From Shewanella sp. 10N.286.48.A6 (GTDB lineage Bacteria > Pseudomonadota > Gammaproteobacteria > Enterobacterales > Shewanellaceae), in NCBI RefSeq assembly GCF_002873135.1, contig NZ_MCVI01000022.1:47529-111528 (forward strand): a stretch of 64,000 nucleotides of DNA, read 5' to 3'. Shown in pieces: positions 8,536 through 16,021 of this stretch. Both the position numbers and the translations under genes were made by a program. Every line of letters starts with the position of its first letter. Position 1 is the first letter of the stretch. Under the pieces are notes generated by a model. It was not told the DNA's origin and made no database searches. It saw only the letters and a program-made list of their open reading frames with translations.

Positions 8536-9132
8536 ATGGCAGTCATGAAATTTTTGTGTGACACAAAACGCTGCATCGAGTGTAACGGTTGCGTCACAGC
8601 TTGTAAGAACGAAAACGATTCCGCTTTAGAGTGGGGTATTCAGCGTCGCCGCGTGGTTACTATCAATGATGGTGAACCCGGTGAAGCGTCAATTTCTGTT
8701 GCATGTATGCATTGTACCGATGCTCCTTGTATGGCCGTATGTCCGGCGGATTGTTTCTATCAAACCGACGATGGCATTGTGCTACACGATAAAGATACTT
8801 GTATCGGTTGTGGTTACTGTTTTTATGCATGTCCTTTTGGAGCGCCACAGTTCCCGAAAAAGACCGCATTTGGTAGCCGCGGTAAAATGGATAAATGTAC
8901 TTTCTGTGCCGGTGGCCCAGAAGAAAACCATTCCGATGCCGAGCGTCAGAAGTACGGTGCAAACCGTATTGCTGAAGGTAAGTTACCTATGTGTGCTGAG
9001 CTTTGTTCAACTAAAGCCCTGCTTGCTGGTGATGCCGAAATCGTATCGAGTATCTATCGCGAACGTATGTCTAAGCGCGGTAATCCGAATACCATTTGGG
9101 GCTATGATCCTAAAACGGGTGATATGGTTTAG
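8536..9132 (+). CDS. fdhB: Formate dehydrogenase iron-sulfur subunit FdhB (copy 1)
   Basis: A 198-residue electron-transfer subunit that carries electrons from FdhA to the cytochrome b subunit. Four [4Fe-4S] motifs are visible: C13/16/19/23, C57/60/65/69, C89/92/95/99 and C121/124 with C153/157. It lacks the C-terminal membrane anchor of E. coli FdnH, and it has no signal peptide, so it is probably exported through Tat as a passenger of FdhA. AGGAGA lies upstream of the ATG. The C-terminal end is nine residues longer than in the second copy. Confidence 0.95.
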   Translation: MAVMKFLCDTKRCIECNGCVTACKNENDSALEWGIQRRRVVTINDGEPGEASISVACMHCTDAPCMAVCPADCFYQTDDGIVLHDKDTCIGCGYCFYACPFGAPQFPKKTAFGSRGKMDKCTFCAGGPEENHSDAERQKYGANRIAEGKLPMCAELCSTKALLAGDAEIVSSIYRERMSKRGNPNTIWGYDPKTGDMV

Positions 9133-9142
9133 ACAGTGCAAA

Positions 9143-9165
9143 GGTTACGGGCTTTGTCCGTAACC
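9143..9165 (+). other. Intercistronic hairpin between fdhB and fdhC (copy 1)
   Basis: GGTTACGG (9143-9150) pairs with CCGTAACC (9158-9165) over a 7-base loop, just before the fdhC ribosome binding site. It has no T run. The second operon has an unrelated hairpin at the same position, which suggests a function such as uneven subunit expression or mRNA processing. Confidence 0.55.
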
Positions 9166-9180
9166 AAGCAAGGAGTGACA

Positions 9181-10191
9181 ATGTTAAACAAACAGTTAAA
9201 CAAATCACTGCGTAGCTTGTTTGCTCTGTTGGTTCTGGTGATGGGGTTAGGTTTTGCAACCACAACCTTAGCGGCAGATGAACAATCAAGTAAGCAGCAG
9301 GCAGGGAAGGAAAACCCGGCTGAATTATGGCGAGCAGTGAAAGCTGGCGACTCTGGCTTTACAACAGCTCAAGGTATTGAACCCGGCGTACTGATTAATG
9401 TTGCGGGCAATCAAGGTCGAATAATCAGAGATGACTATATTACTCCCGGAGTGGCGTTAGCTCTCGTAGGTGTATTTGCTGCATTTTTACTATTCTACTT
9501 TGTTAATGGCCCAGCAAAATTGGCGAAGGGGTATTCAGGCAAGATGGTTGAGCGATGGTCTAAAGCAGATATTTGGCTGCATTGGATTATGGCCGTTGCC
9601 TGTTTAACGTTAATGCTAACTGGTCTGGTGATCATACTAGGTAAAATTGCTATCCAACCCTATGTCAGCGCTGGTATTTGGGCTGGTGTTATTGGTTTTA
9701 GTAAACTAGTACATGATTGGACAGGTCCGGTATTTATCGTATCTTGGTTGCTATGTATTGTTAAATGGATGCCACTGCAAACCTTTAAGATGTATGACTT
9801 AAAATGGTTTTTAGTGGTTGGGGGTTACATCAACTTCGGTCCATTTAAAGGTAAGCATCCAGACAGTGGTTTTGCCAACGCCGGTGAAAAAATGTGGTTT
9901 TGGACCTTAGTGTTCTTTGGCCTCTTTATCAGCGTATCAGGCATCATGCTAGTGTTACCGGGATTAGATTTACCCCGTGAAGCTTCAATGGCCGCGCTAC
10001 TTATTCACGGCATTAGTGCTGCGATTCTCATTGCATTTACCATTGTGCATATTTGGATGGCAACAGCATTGAGTGAAGGTGGTATGGAATCCATGGTTTC
10101 AGGCTATTGTGATGAAAATTGGGCAGTGCAGCATCACAATGTTTGGTTCGATGAAATCAAAGCTAACGGTTCGATAAAATATCAGAAGTGA
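9181..10191 (+). CDS. fdhC: Formate dehydrogenase cytochrome b subunit FdhC (copy 1)
   Basis: A 336-residue membrane anchor of the FdnI/FdhC type that passes electrons from FdhB to the quinone pool. It begins with a cleavable-looking signal peptide ending near TTLAADEQ and has a periplasmic segment of about 60 residues. About five transmembrane helices follow. Likely haem b ligands are His in DIWLHWIMA, KLVHDWTG and in the last helix pair (LIHGISAA, TIVHIWMATA). ATG 9181 is chosen because AAGGAGTG precedes it; the in-frame ATG at 9136 would place the hairpin inside the gene. It ends the first fdh operon, with a terminator 45 bases on. Confidence 0.95.
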   Translation: MLNKQLNKSLRSLFALLVLVMGLGFATTTLAADEQSSKQQAGKENPAELWRAVKAGDSGFTTAQGIEPGVLINVAGNQGRIIRDDYITPGVALALVGVFAAFLLFYFVNGPAKLAKGYSGKMVERWSKADIWLHWIMAVACLTLMLTGLVIILGKIAIQPYVSAGIWAGVIGFSKLVHDWTGPVFIVSWLLCIVKWMPLQTFKMYDLKWFLVVGGYINFGPFKGKHPDSGFANAGEKMWFWTLVFFGLFISVSGIMLVLPGLDLPREASMAALLIHGISAAILIAFTIVHIWMATALSEGGMESMVSGYCDENWAVQHHNVWFDEIKANGSIKYQK

Positions 10192-10234
10192 TAGTGAGTT
10201 AGCCTTTTGCTGATTTAGTCACTTAATTACTTTC

Positions 10235-10274
10235 AAAACACCTCAACTGAGTCTATCTTGTTGAGGTGTTTTTA
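10235..10274 (+). terminator. Rho-independent terminator of first fdh operon
   Basis: AACACCTCAA (10237-10246) pairs with TTGAGGTGTT (10261-10270), followed by a short T tract. A very similar CACCTC stem ends the second fdh operon. Confidence 0.85.
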
Positions 10275-10366
10275 TATCTGCCTGTTGGCGGAATGGGTAG
10301 TTTTGTCAGTACCTATTTTATTGCTCGCAGCAGGCGAATAAATCGCTTAATTTAGGCTGCTATTCC

Positions 10367-10403
10367 AACAGTTATTTCAATAGTTATTTCAATAGTTATT
10401 TTG
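10367..10403. repeat. 12-bp tandem repeat, three copies
   Basis: The unit AACAGTTATTTC / AATAGTTATTTC / AATAGTTATTTT is repeated head to tail in the region upstream of the second fdh operon. Copies differ by one or two bases. Confidence 0.6.
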
Positions 10404-10649
10404 ACCAATTTTAGTGGCTTATTGATTGCTGTTACTACTGAATTTTTACGGCCGCTTTTTGTGCGCTACCTATGCTCAAAAGTAACTTGCTTGTTAATGT
10501 TTACAGAGGCATTTGTGGTCAGCTAAATATTGGCTATTTTAATAACGAAAAGCACTGCAAGTACAGCTTTTAAGTACTAAAAGTTATATAGTGATTGTGG
10601 TGTTTATTTAGACAAAAACCGTATAAAAATCCTTTTAACTCAATCTACT

Positions 10650-10666
10650 TGTTAAGTAATTTAACA
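10650..10666. promoter_or_regulatory. Inverted repeat, candidate operator for second fdh operon
   Basis: TGTTAA and TTAACA are separated by five bases. The half-sites resemble GTTAA elements recognised by ArcA, but ArcA sites are direct repeats, so the protein is not assigned. Confidence 0.3.
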
Positions 10667-10932
10667 TTGTAAGCACTGCTAAAATCCCACCCAAAAGTTT
10701 TGTTCTCACACGGCATGATTTGAAAACATGACCCAGTTAACGCTTTCTTTATTTATTGGTTATTTTAGGCCAATGAACAGGTGTTAGATCATATTATTTC
10801 AGCCTCTCTCTCTATATATTAGCGGCGTAAATTTGTGGACTAGATTCATTTATATGTGTTTTTACCTTTTTAGCTCATCCACTTAACCATTGATTAACAA
10901 TGGTGTTTGGTAACTAAAAAGGCCTAAGAGGG

Positions 10933-10953
10933 CATCTGCATGATAAGCAGATG
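10933..10953 (+). other. 5' leader hairpin of second fdh operon
   Basis: CATCTGC (10933-10939) and GCAGATG (10947-10953) flank a 7-base loop and end 22 bases before the start codon of the small Tat peptide, in front of its CAGGAG ribosome binding site. Confidence 0.45.
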
Positions 10954-10975
10954 TGTATTAAACCCAGGAGTAAAG

Positions 10976-11173
10976 ATGAAGAAGCAACAGCCTGATCTGA
11001 ACCGCAGATCTTTGCTGAAAGCCATCACCGTAGGTAGCGCTGCTACTGCAGCAATTGCTGTTTCAGGTGTGAGTGTGGCAAAAGCAACCGAGAGTAACAT
11101 TAGTATCAAAGGTTCTAATGGTTACAAAGAAACTGCGCATATTCGTAGCTACTACGATAGCTTACGCGGATAA
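10976..11173 (+). CDS. Small Tat-signal peptide of formate dehydrogenase locus (copy 2)
   Basis: A 65-residue paralogue of the peptide at 5439. The twin-arginine signal (NRRSLLKAITVGS) ends near SVAKATE and the mature C-terminus is NGYKETAHIRSYYDSLRG. Between the copies the last 17 residues and the signal are well conserved, whereas the short linker is not. CAGGAG five bases upstream supports ATG 10976 rather than the in-frame ATG 10940, which lies inside the leader hairpin. It is the first gene of the second fdh operon, 17 bases before fdhA. Function is unknown beyond its strict association with FdhA. Confidence 0.88.
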   Translation: MKKQQPDLNRRSLLKAITVGSAATAAIAVSGVSVAKATESNISIKGSNGYKETAHIRSYYDSLRG

Positions 11174-11190
11174 TTCAGGAGAAATAAGCG

Positions 11191-14046
11191 ATGAAGTTAA
11201 CTCGCAAGTCTACAGCAGCACCTAAAGCTGCTAGCAAGTCGCTCGGTATCAACCGTCGTCAATTTATGAAGAATGCAGGTATTGCTACTGGTGGTATCGC
11301 CGCTGCTTCATTAATGGGCACTGGCATGATGCGTCGAGCTGAAGCAAAAGAAATTGCTCATGATGCACCAACTGAAATCAAACGTACCGTATGTTCTGCA
11401 TGTGCTGTTGGTTGTGGTTTATACGCTGAAGTACAAAATGGCGTTTGGACAGGTCAAGAGCCTGCATTCGATCACCCATTTAATGCTGGTGGACACTGTG
11501 CTAAAGGTGCTGCATTACGTGAACATGGTCACGGTGAGAAGCGTCTTAAATACCCAATGAAATTGGTTGATGGCAAGTGGAAGAAACTATCTTGGGAGCA
11601 AGCTTACAACGAAGTTGGCGACAAGATGCAAGATATCCGTGAAGAGTCAGGTCCTGATTCAGTTTACTTCATGGGTAGTGCTAAGTTCTCGAACGAAGGT
11701 TGTTACATGTACCGTAAATTTGCGGCTATGTGGGGCACGAACAACATCGATCACTCTGCACGTATTTGTCACTCTACCACTGTAGCTGGTGTTGCAAACA
11801 CTTGGGGCTATGGTGCGCAAACTAACTCTTTCAATGATATCCAAAATGCAAATGCAATCTTCTTCATCGGTGCAAACCCGGCTGAAGCGCATCCAGTTGC
11901 AATGCAGCATATCTTATTAGCGAAAGAGAAAAACAACGCGAAAATCATCGTTGTTGATCCTCGTTTCTCACGTACTGCAGCGCACGCTGACCTACATTGT
12001 GGTCTACGTCCTGGTACTGATATTCCATTCATTTACGGTATGCTATGGCACATCTTTGAAAATGGTTGGGAAGACAAGACGTTCATCAAAGAACGTGTTT
12101 TCGAAATGGAATCAATTCGCGAAGAAGTGAAAAAATTCCCGCCTAAAGAAGTTGCTGATGTAACTGGCTGTAGCGAAGAAGAAGTTTACCAAGCTGCGAA
12201 AATGATGGCAGATAACCGTCCAGGTACTGTTGTTTGGTGTATGGGTGGTACTCAGCATCACGTAGGTAATGCTAACACTCGTGCTTACTGTATCCTTCAA
12301 TTAGCCCTTGGTAACATGGGTGTTAAAGGCGGCGGAACAAACATTTTCCGTGGTCACGATAACGTACAGGGTGCGACTGACTTAGGTTTGTTATTTGATA
12401 ACTTACCAGGTTACTACGGTCTGACTTCTGGCGCTTGGGATCACTGGACGAACGTTTGGGATCTTGAAAAATCTTGGGTTAGTAATCGTTTCGACCAAGG
12501 TACTTACTTAGGTCGCGACCCAATGACCACTCCTGGTATTCCTTGTTCTCGCTGGCACGATGGTGTGTTAGAAGAGAAGGGTAAACTAGCGCAGAATGAC
12601 AACATCCGTATGGCATTCTTCTGGGGTCAATCTGTTAACACTGAAACTCGTCAAAGCGAAGTGCGTGATGCATTAGATAAGATGGACACAGTTGTTGTTG
12701 TGGATCCATTCCCAACTATGGCGGGTGTTATGCATCGTCGTCAGAACGGTGTTTACTTGCTTCCAGCTGCGACTCAGTTCGAAACTGAAGGTTCAGTATC
12801 TAACTCTGGCCGTAGTCAGCAGTGGCGTGAAAAGGTTATCGAGCCTTTATTCGAATCAAAAACTGACCTTGAGATCATGTACCGTCTATCTCAAAAGCTT
12901 GGTTTTGCAGAGCAATACACTAAACGTATCGCTAAAGATGCCAATGACATCCTAGTTATTGAAGACATCACTCGCGAAATCAACCGCGGTATGTGGACTA
13001 TTGGTATGACAGGTCAAAGCCCTGAGCGTATCAAAGAGCACACTCAAAACTGGGGCACGTTCAGCAACAAGACTCTTGAAGCTGCTGGCGGACCTGCTAA
13101 AGGCGAAACTTATGGTTTACCTTGGCCTTGTTGGGGTACGCCAGAGCAGAAGCATCCTGGTACTCAAATCCTGTATAACACAAGCAAACACGTTAAAGAC
13201 GGTGGTGGTAACTTCCGTGCACGTTACGGTGTTGAATACAAAGGTGAGAACATTCTTGCTGATGGCAGCTTCTCTAAAGGCGCTGAAATCACTGATGGTT
13301 ACCCAGAGTTCTCTGCACAAATGCTTAAGCAATTAGGCTGGTGGGACGAACTAACAGCTGAAGAAAAAGCATCAGCTGAAGGTAAGAACTGGAAAACCGA
13401 TCTATTAGGCGGCATCGTACGTGTTGCTGTTAAGCATGGTTGTATTCCATTCGGTAACGCTAAAGCGCGTTGTATCGTTTGGACTTTCCCAGATATCGTA
13501 CCTATTCACCGTGAGCCGTTATACACATCTCGTCGTGATCTTGTGTCTAAGTACCCAACTTACGATGATATGCAAGTACATCGCTTACCAACTCTTTACA
13601 AGTCAATCCAAGAGAAAGACACGTCAGCTAAGTACCCATTAGTACTGACTTCTGGTCGTTTGGTTGAGTATGAAGGTGGTGGTGAAGAGTCTCGTTCTAA
13701 CCCTTGGCTTGCAGAGCTTCAACAAGAAATGTTTGTTGAAATGAACCCTGCTGATGCCGCAGATCGTAGTCTACGTGACGGTGATACTGTGTGGTTAGAA
13801 GGTGCTGAAGGTGGCCGTATTAAGATTAAAGTTATGGTTACTCCACGCGTTAAACCAGGTGTTACTTGGATGCCTTACCACTTCGCGGGTGTTATGCATG
13901 GCGAAAGCTTAGCAGCTAACTACCCAGAAGGTACTGTTCCTTACGTAATAGGTGAGTCTTGTAACACTGCAATGACTTACGGTTATGACCCTGTGACACA
14001 AATGCAGGAAACTAAGGCATCGCTTTGTCAGGTAGAGAAAGCGTAA
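11191..14046 (+). CDS. fdhA: Formate dehydrogenase catalytic subunit FdhA (copy 2)
   Basis: A 951-residue paralogue of the copy at 5660, aligning without gaps through the active site. It has a Tat signal (NRRQFMKNA), [4Fe-4S] ligands C68, C71, C75 and C103, and the Mo/W ligand Cys193 (TGT at 11767-11769) followed by His194. Compared with copy 1 the first cluster reads CSACAVGC instead of CSHCSVGC. Codon use leans more to GGT, CGT, AAC and ATC, which suggests higher expression. Like copy 1 it is exported by Tat and works with FdhB and FdhC at the periplasmic face. AGGAGA precedes the ATG. Confidence 0.96.
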   Translation: MKLTRKSTAAPKAASKSLGINRRQFMKNAGIATGGIAAASLMGTGMMRRAEAKEIAHDAPTEIKRTVCSACAVGCGLYAEVQNGVWTGQEPAFDHPFNAGGHCAKGAALREHGHGEKRLKYPMKLVDGKWKKLSWEQAYNEVGDKMQDIREESGPDSVYFMGSAKFSNEGCYMYRKFAAMWGTNNIDHSARICHSTTVAGVANTWGYGAQTNSFNDIQNANAIFFIGANPAEAHPVAMQHILLAKEKNNAKIIVVDPRFSRTAAHADLHCGLRPGTDIPFIYGMLWHIFENGWEDKTFIKERVFEMESIREEVKKFPPKEVADVTGCSEEEVYQAAKMMADNRPGTVVWCMGGTQHHVGNANTRAYCILQLALGNMGVKGGGTNIFRGHDNVQGATDLGLLFDNLPGYYGLTSGAWDHWTNVWDLEKSWVSNRFDQGTYLGRDPMTTPGIPCSRWHDGVLEEKGKLAQNDNIRMAFFWGQSVNTETRQSEVRDALDKMDTVVVVDPFPTMAGVMHRRQNGVYLLPAATQFETEGSVSNSGRSQQWREKVIEPLFESKTDLEIMYRLSQKLGFAEQYTKRIAKDANDILVIEDITREINRGMWTIGMTGQSPERIKEHTQNWGTFSNKTLEAAGGPAKGETYGLPWPCWGTPEQKHPGTQILYNTSKHVKDGGGNFRARYGVEYKGENILADGSFSKGAEITDGYPEFSAQMLKQLGWWDELTAEEKASAEGKNWKTDLLGGIVRVAVKHGCIPFGNAKARCIVWTFPDIVPIHREPLYTSRRDLVSKYPTYDDMQVHRLPTLYKSIQEKDTSAKYPLVLTSGRLVEYEGGGEESRSNPWLAELQQEMFVEMNPADAADRSLRDGDTVWLEGAEGGRIKIKVMVTPRVKPGVTWMPYHFAGVMHGESLAANYPEGTVPYVIGESCNTAMTYGYDPVTQMQETKASLCQVEKA

Positions 14047-14074
14047 CAGCAGTTTAAGCTAGGAGAATTGCCGA

Positions 14075-14644
14075 ATGGCTACAATGAAATTTTTATGTGA
14101 TACCAAGCGCTGCATCGAATGTAATGGTTGTGTCACAGCTTGTAAAAACGAAAACGACTCTGCTTTAGAGTGGGGAATTCAACGTCGTCGCGTAGTGACT
14201 ATCAATGACGGTCAACCAGGTGAAGCGTCTATCTCAGTGGCATGTATGCACTGTAGTGATGCACCTTGTATGGCTGTTTGTCCTGCAAACTGTTTCTACA
14301 AAACTGAAGACGGTATCGTACTGCACGATAAAGATACTTGTATCGGTTGTGGTTACTGTTTATATGCATGTCCATTTGGAGCGCCTCAGTTCCCTCAAGG
14401 CGGCGCTTTTGGTGCTCGCGGTAAGATGGACAAGTGTACTTTCTGTGCTGGTGGCCCAGAAGCTGATCACTCTAATGAAGAGCGTCAGAAATATGGTGCT
14501 AACCGTGTTGCAGAAGGCAAGCTTCCAATGTGTGCTGAGCTTTGTTCAACCAAAGCCCTACTTGCTGGTGATGCAGAAATCGTTTCTGCTATCTTCCGTG
14601 AGCGTGTGGCTTATCGCGGTTCTAACAAGGCTATTTGGGGTTAA
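14075..14644 (+). CDS. fdhB: Formate dehydrogenase iron-sulfur subunit FdhB (copy 2)
   Basis: A 189-residue four-cluster ferredoxin subunit, nearly the same as copy 1 over its first 175 residues (C13/16/19/23, C57/60/65/69, C89/92/95/99, C121/124 plus two later Cys). It is shorter at the C-terminus, ending RGSNKAIWG. AGGAGAA precedes the ATG. It has no signal or anchor, so it is presumably carried to the periplasm by FdhA. Confidence 0.95.
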   Translation: MATMKFLCDTKRCIECNGCVTACKNENDSALEWGIQRRRVVTINDGQPGEASISVACMHCSDAPCMAVCPANCFYKTEDGIVLHDKDTCIGCGYCLYACPFGAPQFPQGGAFGARGKMDKCTFCAGGPEADHSNEERQKYGANRVAEGKLPMCAELCSTKALLAGDAEIVSAIFRERVAYRGSNKAIWG

Positions 14645-14672
14645 TCTCCAGCTGAGTTAGTAAGCATAGCTA

Positions 14673-14698
14673 TGATGCCCAAGGTCACTTGGGCATCA
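14673..14698 (+). other. Intercistronic hairpin between fdhB and fdhC (copy 2)
   Basis: TGATGCCCAAG (14673-14683) pairs perfectly with 14688-14698 around a GTCA loop. The stem is 11 bp and GC-rich, but AAGCAGCATAG follows rather than a T run. It occupies the same place as the hairpin at 9143-9165 with no shared sequence. Confidence 0.6.
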
Positions 14699-14718
14699 AG
14701 CAGCATAGAGGAAGTATT

Positions 14719-15702
14719 ATGAACAAGTGGTTCAAACAAATAGGCATCGCAGTCGCACTGGTATTCAGTGTGATCACATTTGCCCATGCAAGTGGTGAGC
14801 AACCGACAACATCTCAAGACAGCAATGTTCAAATTTGGACACAGCTTAAAGACGGTGTTGAAGGGCGTACTACTTCAACCAGCGAGTTCCATGCACAGCC
14901 TATCAATACTTATGATATGCGTGTATTTCAACTCCGTAGTGACTTACTAGCGCCTGCGTTAATGGCGTCGTTATTTGGCATGATCATCGTCTTCTTACTG
15001 TTTATCAAGATAAACGGTATTTCTAAGCTTCACGGTGGTTTCACCGGTAAGATGGTGTATCGCTGGTCTAAATTTGATGTATCAATTCATTGGTTAGGTG
15101 CGATCCCTTGCTTGTTATTGATTCTGACTGGTTTAGTACTATTGGCTGGCCGTTATTTCTTCCAACCGTATATTAGTGAAGGGATGTGGTCTAATTTAGT
15201 CTACGTTGCTAAAGAAGTTCACGATTATATGGCTATCCCATTCATGTTGGGTTGGGCGTTAATGGTAGTGCTTTGGGCTAAAAACCAAATGCCAAAAATG
15301 TACGATGTTAAATGGATGCTGGTTGTTGGTGGCTACATCAACTTCGGTCCATTTAAAGGCAAGCATCCAGATGCGGGCTTTGCTAATGCTGGTGAAAAAC
15401 TGTGGTTTTGGGCGTTTGCATTGTTTGGTTTATTCATCTCGGTATCAGGAATGTTATTACTGTTCCCGAACTTATTTGAACCAAGCCGTACCTTAAGCTT
15501 AATTGCGTTAGTTATTCACTCAGTGAGCGCTATCGTGATTTGTGCCTTCTCAATCGTGCATATCTTCATGGCAACTGCTATGTCAGAAGGTGGTATGGAT
15601 TGTATGGTTTCAGGTTACTGTGATGAGCAGTGGGCGAAACAGCATCACAACCTTTGGTATGATGAAATTAAAGCGAATGGCGAGTTAAAATATAAAGACT
15701 AA
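14719..15702 (+). CDS. fdhC: Formate dehydrogenase cytochrome b subunit FdhC (copy 2)
   Basis: A 327-residue cytochrome b membrane subunit, paralogous to the copy at 9181. A signal peptide ends near FAHASGEQ, then come a short periplasmic region and about five membrane helices. His residues in VSIHWLGA, KEVHDYMA, LVIHSVSA and SIVHIFMAT are likely haem ligands. The strongly conserved cytoplasmic loop GGYINFGPFKGKHPD is shared with copy 1. ATG 14719 follows GAGGAAG; the in-frame GTG-like start at 14689 would lie in the hairpin. It ends the second operon. Confidence 0.95.
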   Translation: MNKWFKQIGIAVALVFSVITFAHASGEQPTTSQDSNVQIWTQLKDGVEGRTTSTSEFHAQPINTYDMRVFQLRSDLLAPALMASLFGMIIVFLLFIKINGISKLHGGFTGKMVYRWSKFDVSIHWLGAIPCLLLILTGLVLLAGRYFFQPYISEGMWSNLVYVAKEVHDYMAIPFMLGWALMVVLWAKNQMPKMYDVKWMLVVGGYINFGPFKGKHPDAGFANAGEKLWFWAFALFGLFISVSGMLLLFPNLFEPSRTLSLIALVIHSVSAIVICAFSIVHIFMATAMSEGGMDCMVSGYCDEQWAKQHHNLWYDEIKANGELKYKD

Positions 15703-15734
15703 TAGGTCTGCAGTATTTTTAGCTAAAGCTTAAA

Positions 15735-15772
15735 AAGCACCTCCAATGACTTCGGTTTTGGAGGTGTTTTTA
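15735..15772 (+). terminator. Rho-independent terminator of second fdh operon
   Basis: CACCTCCAA (15738-15746) pairs with TTGGAGGTG (15758-15766) and is followed by TTTTTAT. The 250 bases between it and the next gene hold no coding sequence and presumably carry that gene's promoter. Confidence 0.85.
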
Positions 15773-16021
15773 TTTCGGCTTTAGGTTAACCGCGTTTTAA
15801 CACAACTTTTTATGATTTTTAACAATGTGATACCTTATATTAGCTATTGGTTATTTAATCACTCCTAATTTGTGATCGTGGCTGTAAAAATCGACAGATT
15901 TGGTTGTTTTTAACTGATAACTTCTAGATAGTTAACATCCTTGTAGCGTATATCGAAATTTTCTACTTGAGTAGCAACTCATTAGCGTTGTTTGCGAGCC
16001 CCTTTTTAACTAGGAATTGCC

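Larger units (their letters stand above)
10276..10975 (+). other. 700-base non-coding region upstream of second fdh operon
   Basis: I see no gene here. It contains three tandem copies of a 12-base unit (AATAGTTATTTC-like, about 10367-10403), a perfect inverted repeat TGTTAA-N5-TTAACA at 10650-10666, a (CT)5(AT)3 stretch at 10804-10820 and a hairpin just before the coding start. It must hold the promoter of the second fdh operon. I could not assign a clear -35/-10 pair or an FNR or CRP box, and no sigma-54 motif is visible. Confidence 0.5.

Noticed and set aside
8663..9163. Long antisense and alternate-phase frames over fdhB
   Set aside because: They arise from the strong codon bias of the fdh genes, lack ribosome binding sites and show no family similarity.
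10440..10520. Possible ArcA direct repeats (GTTAATGTTTA) upstream of the second fdh operon
   Set aside because: Only one good half-site is present and such AT-rich words are common here.
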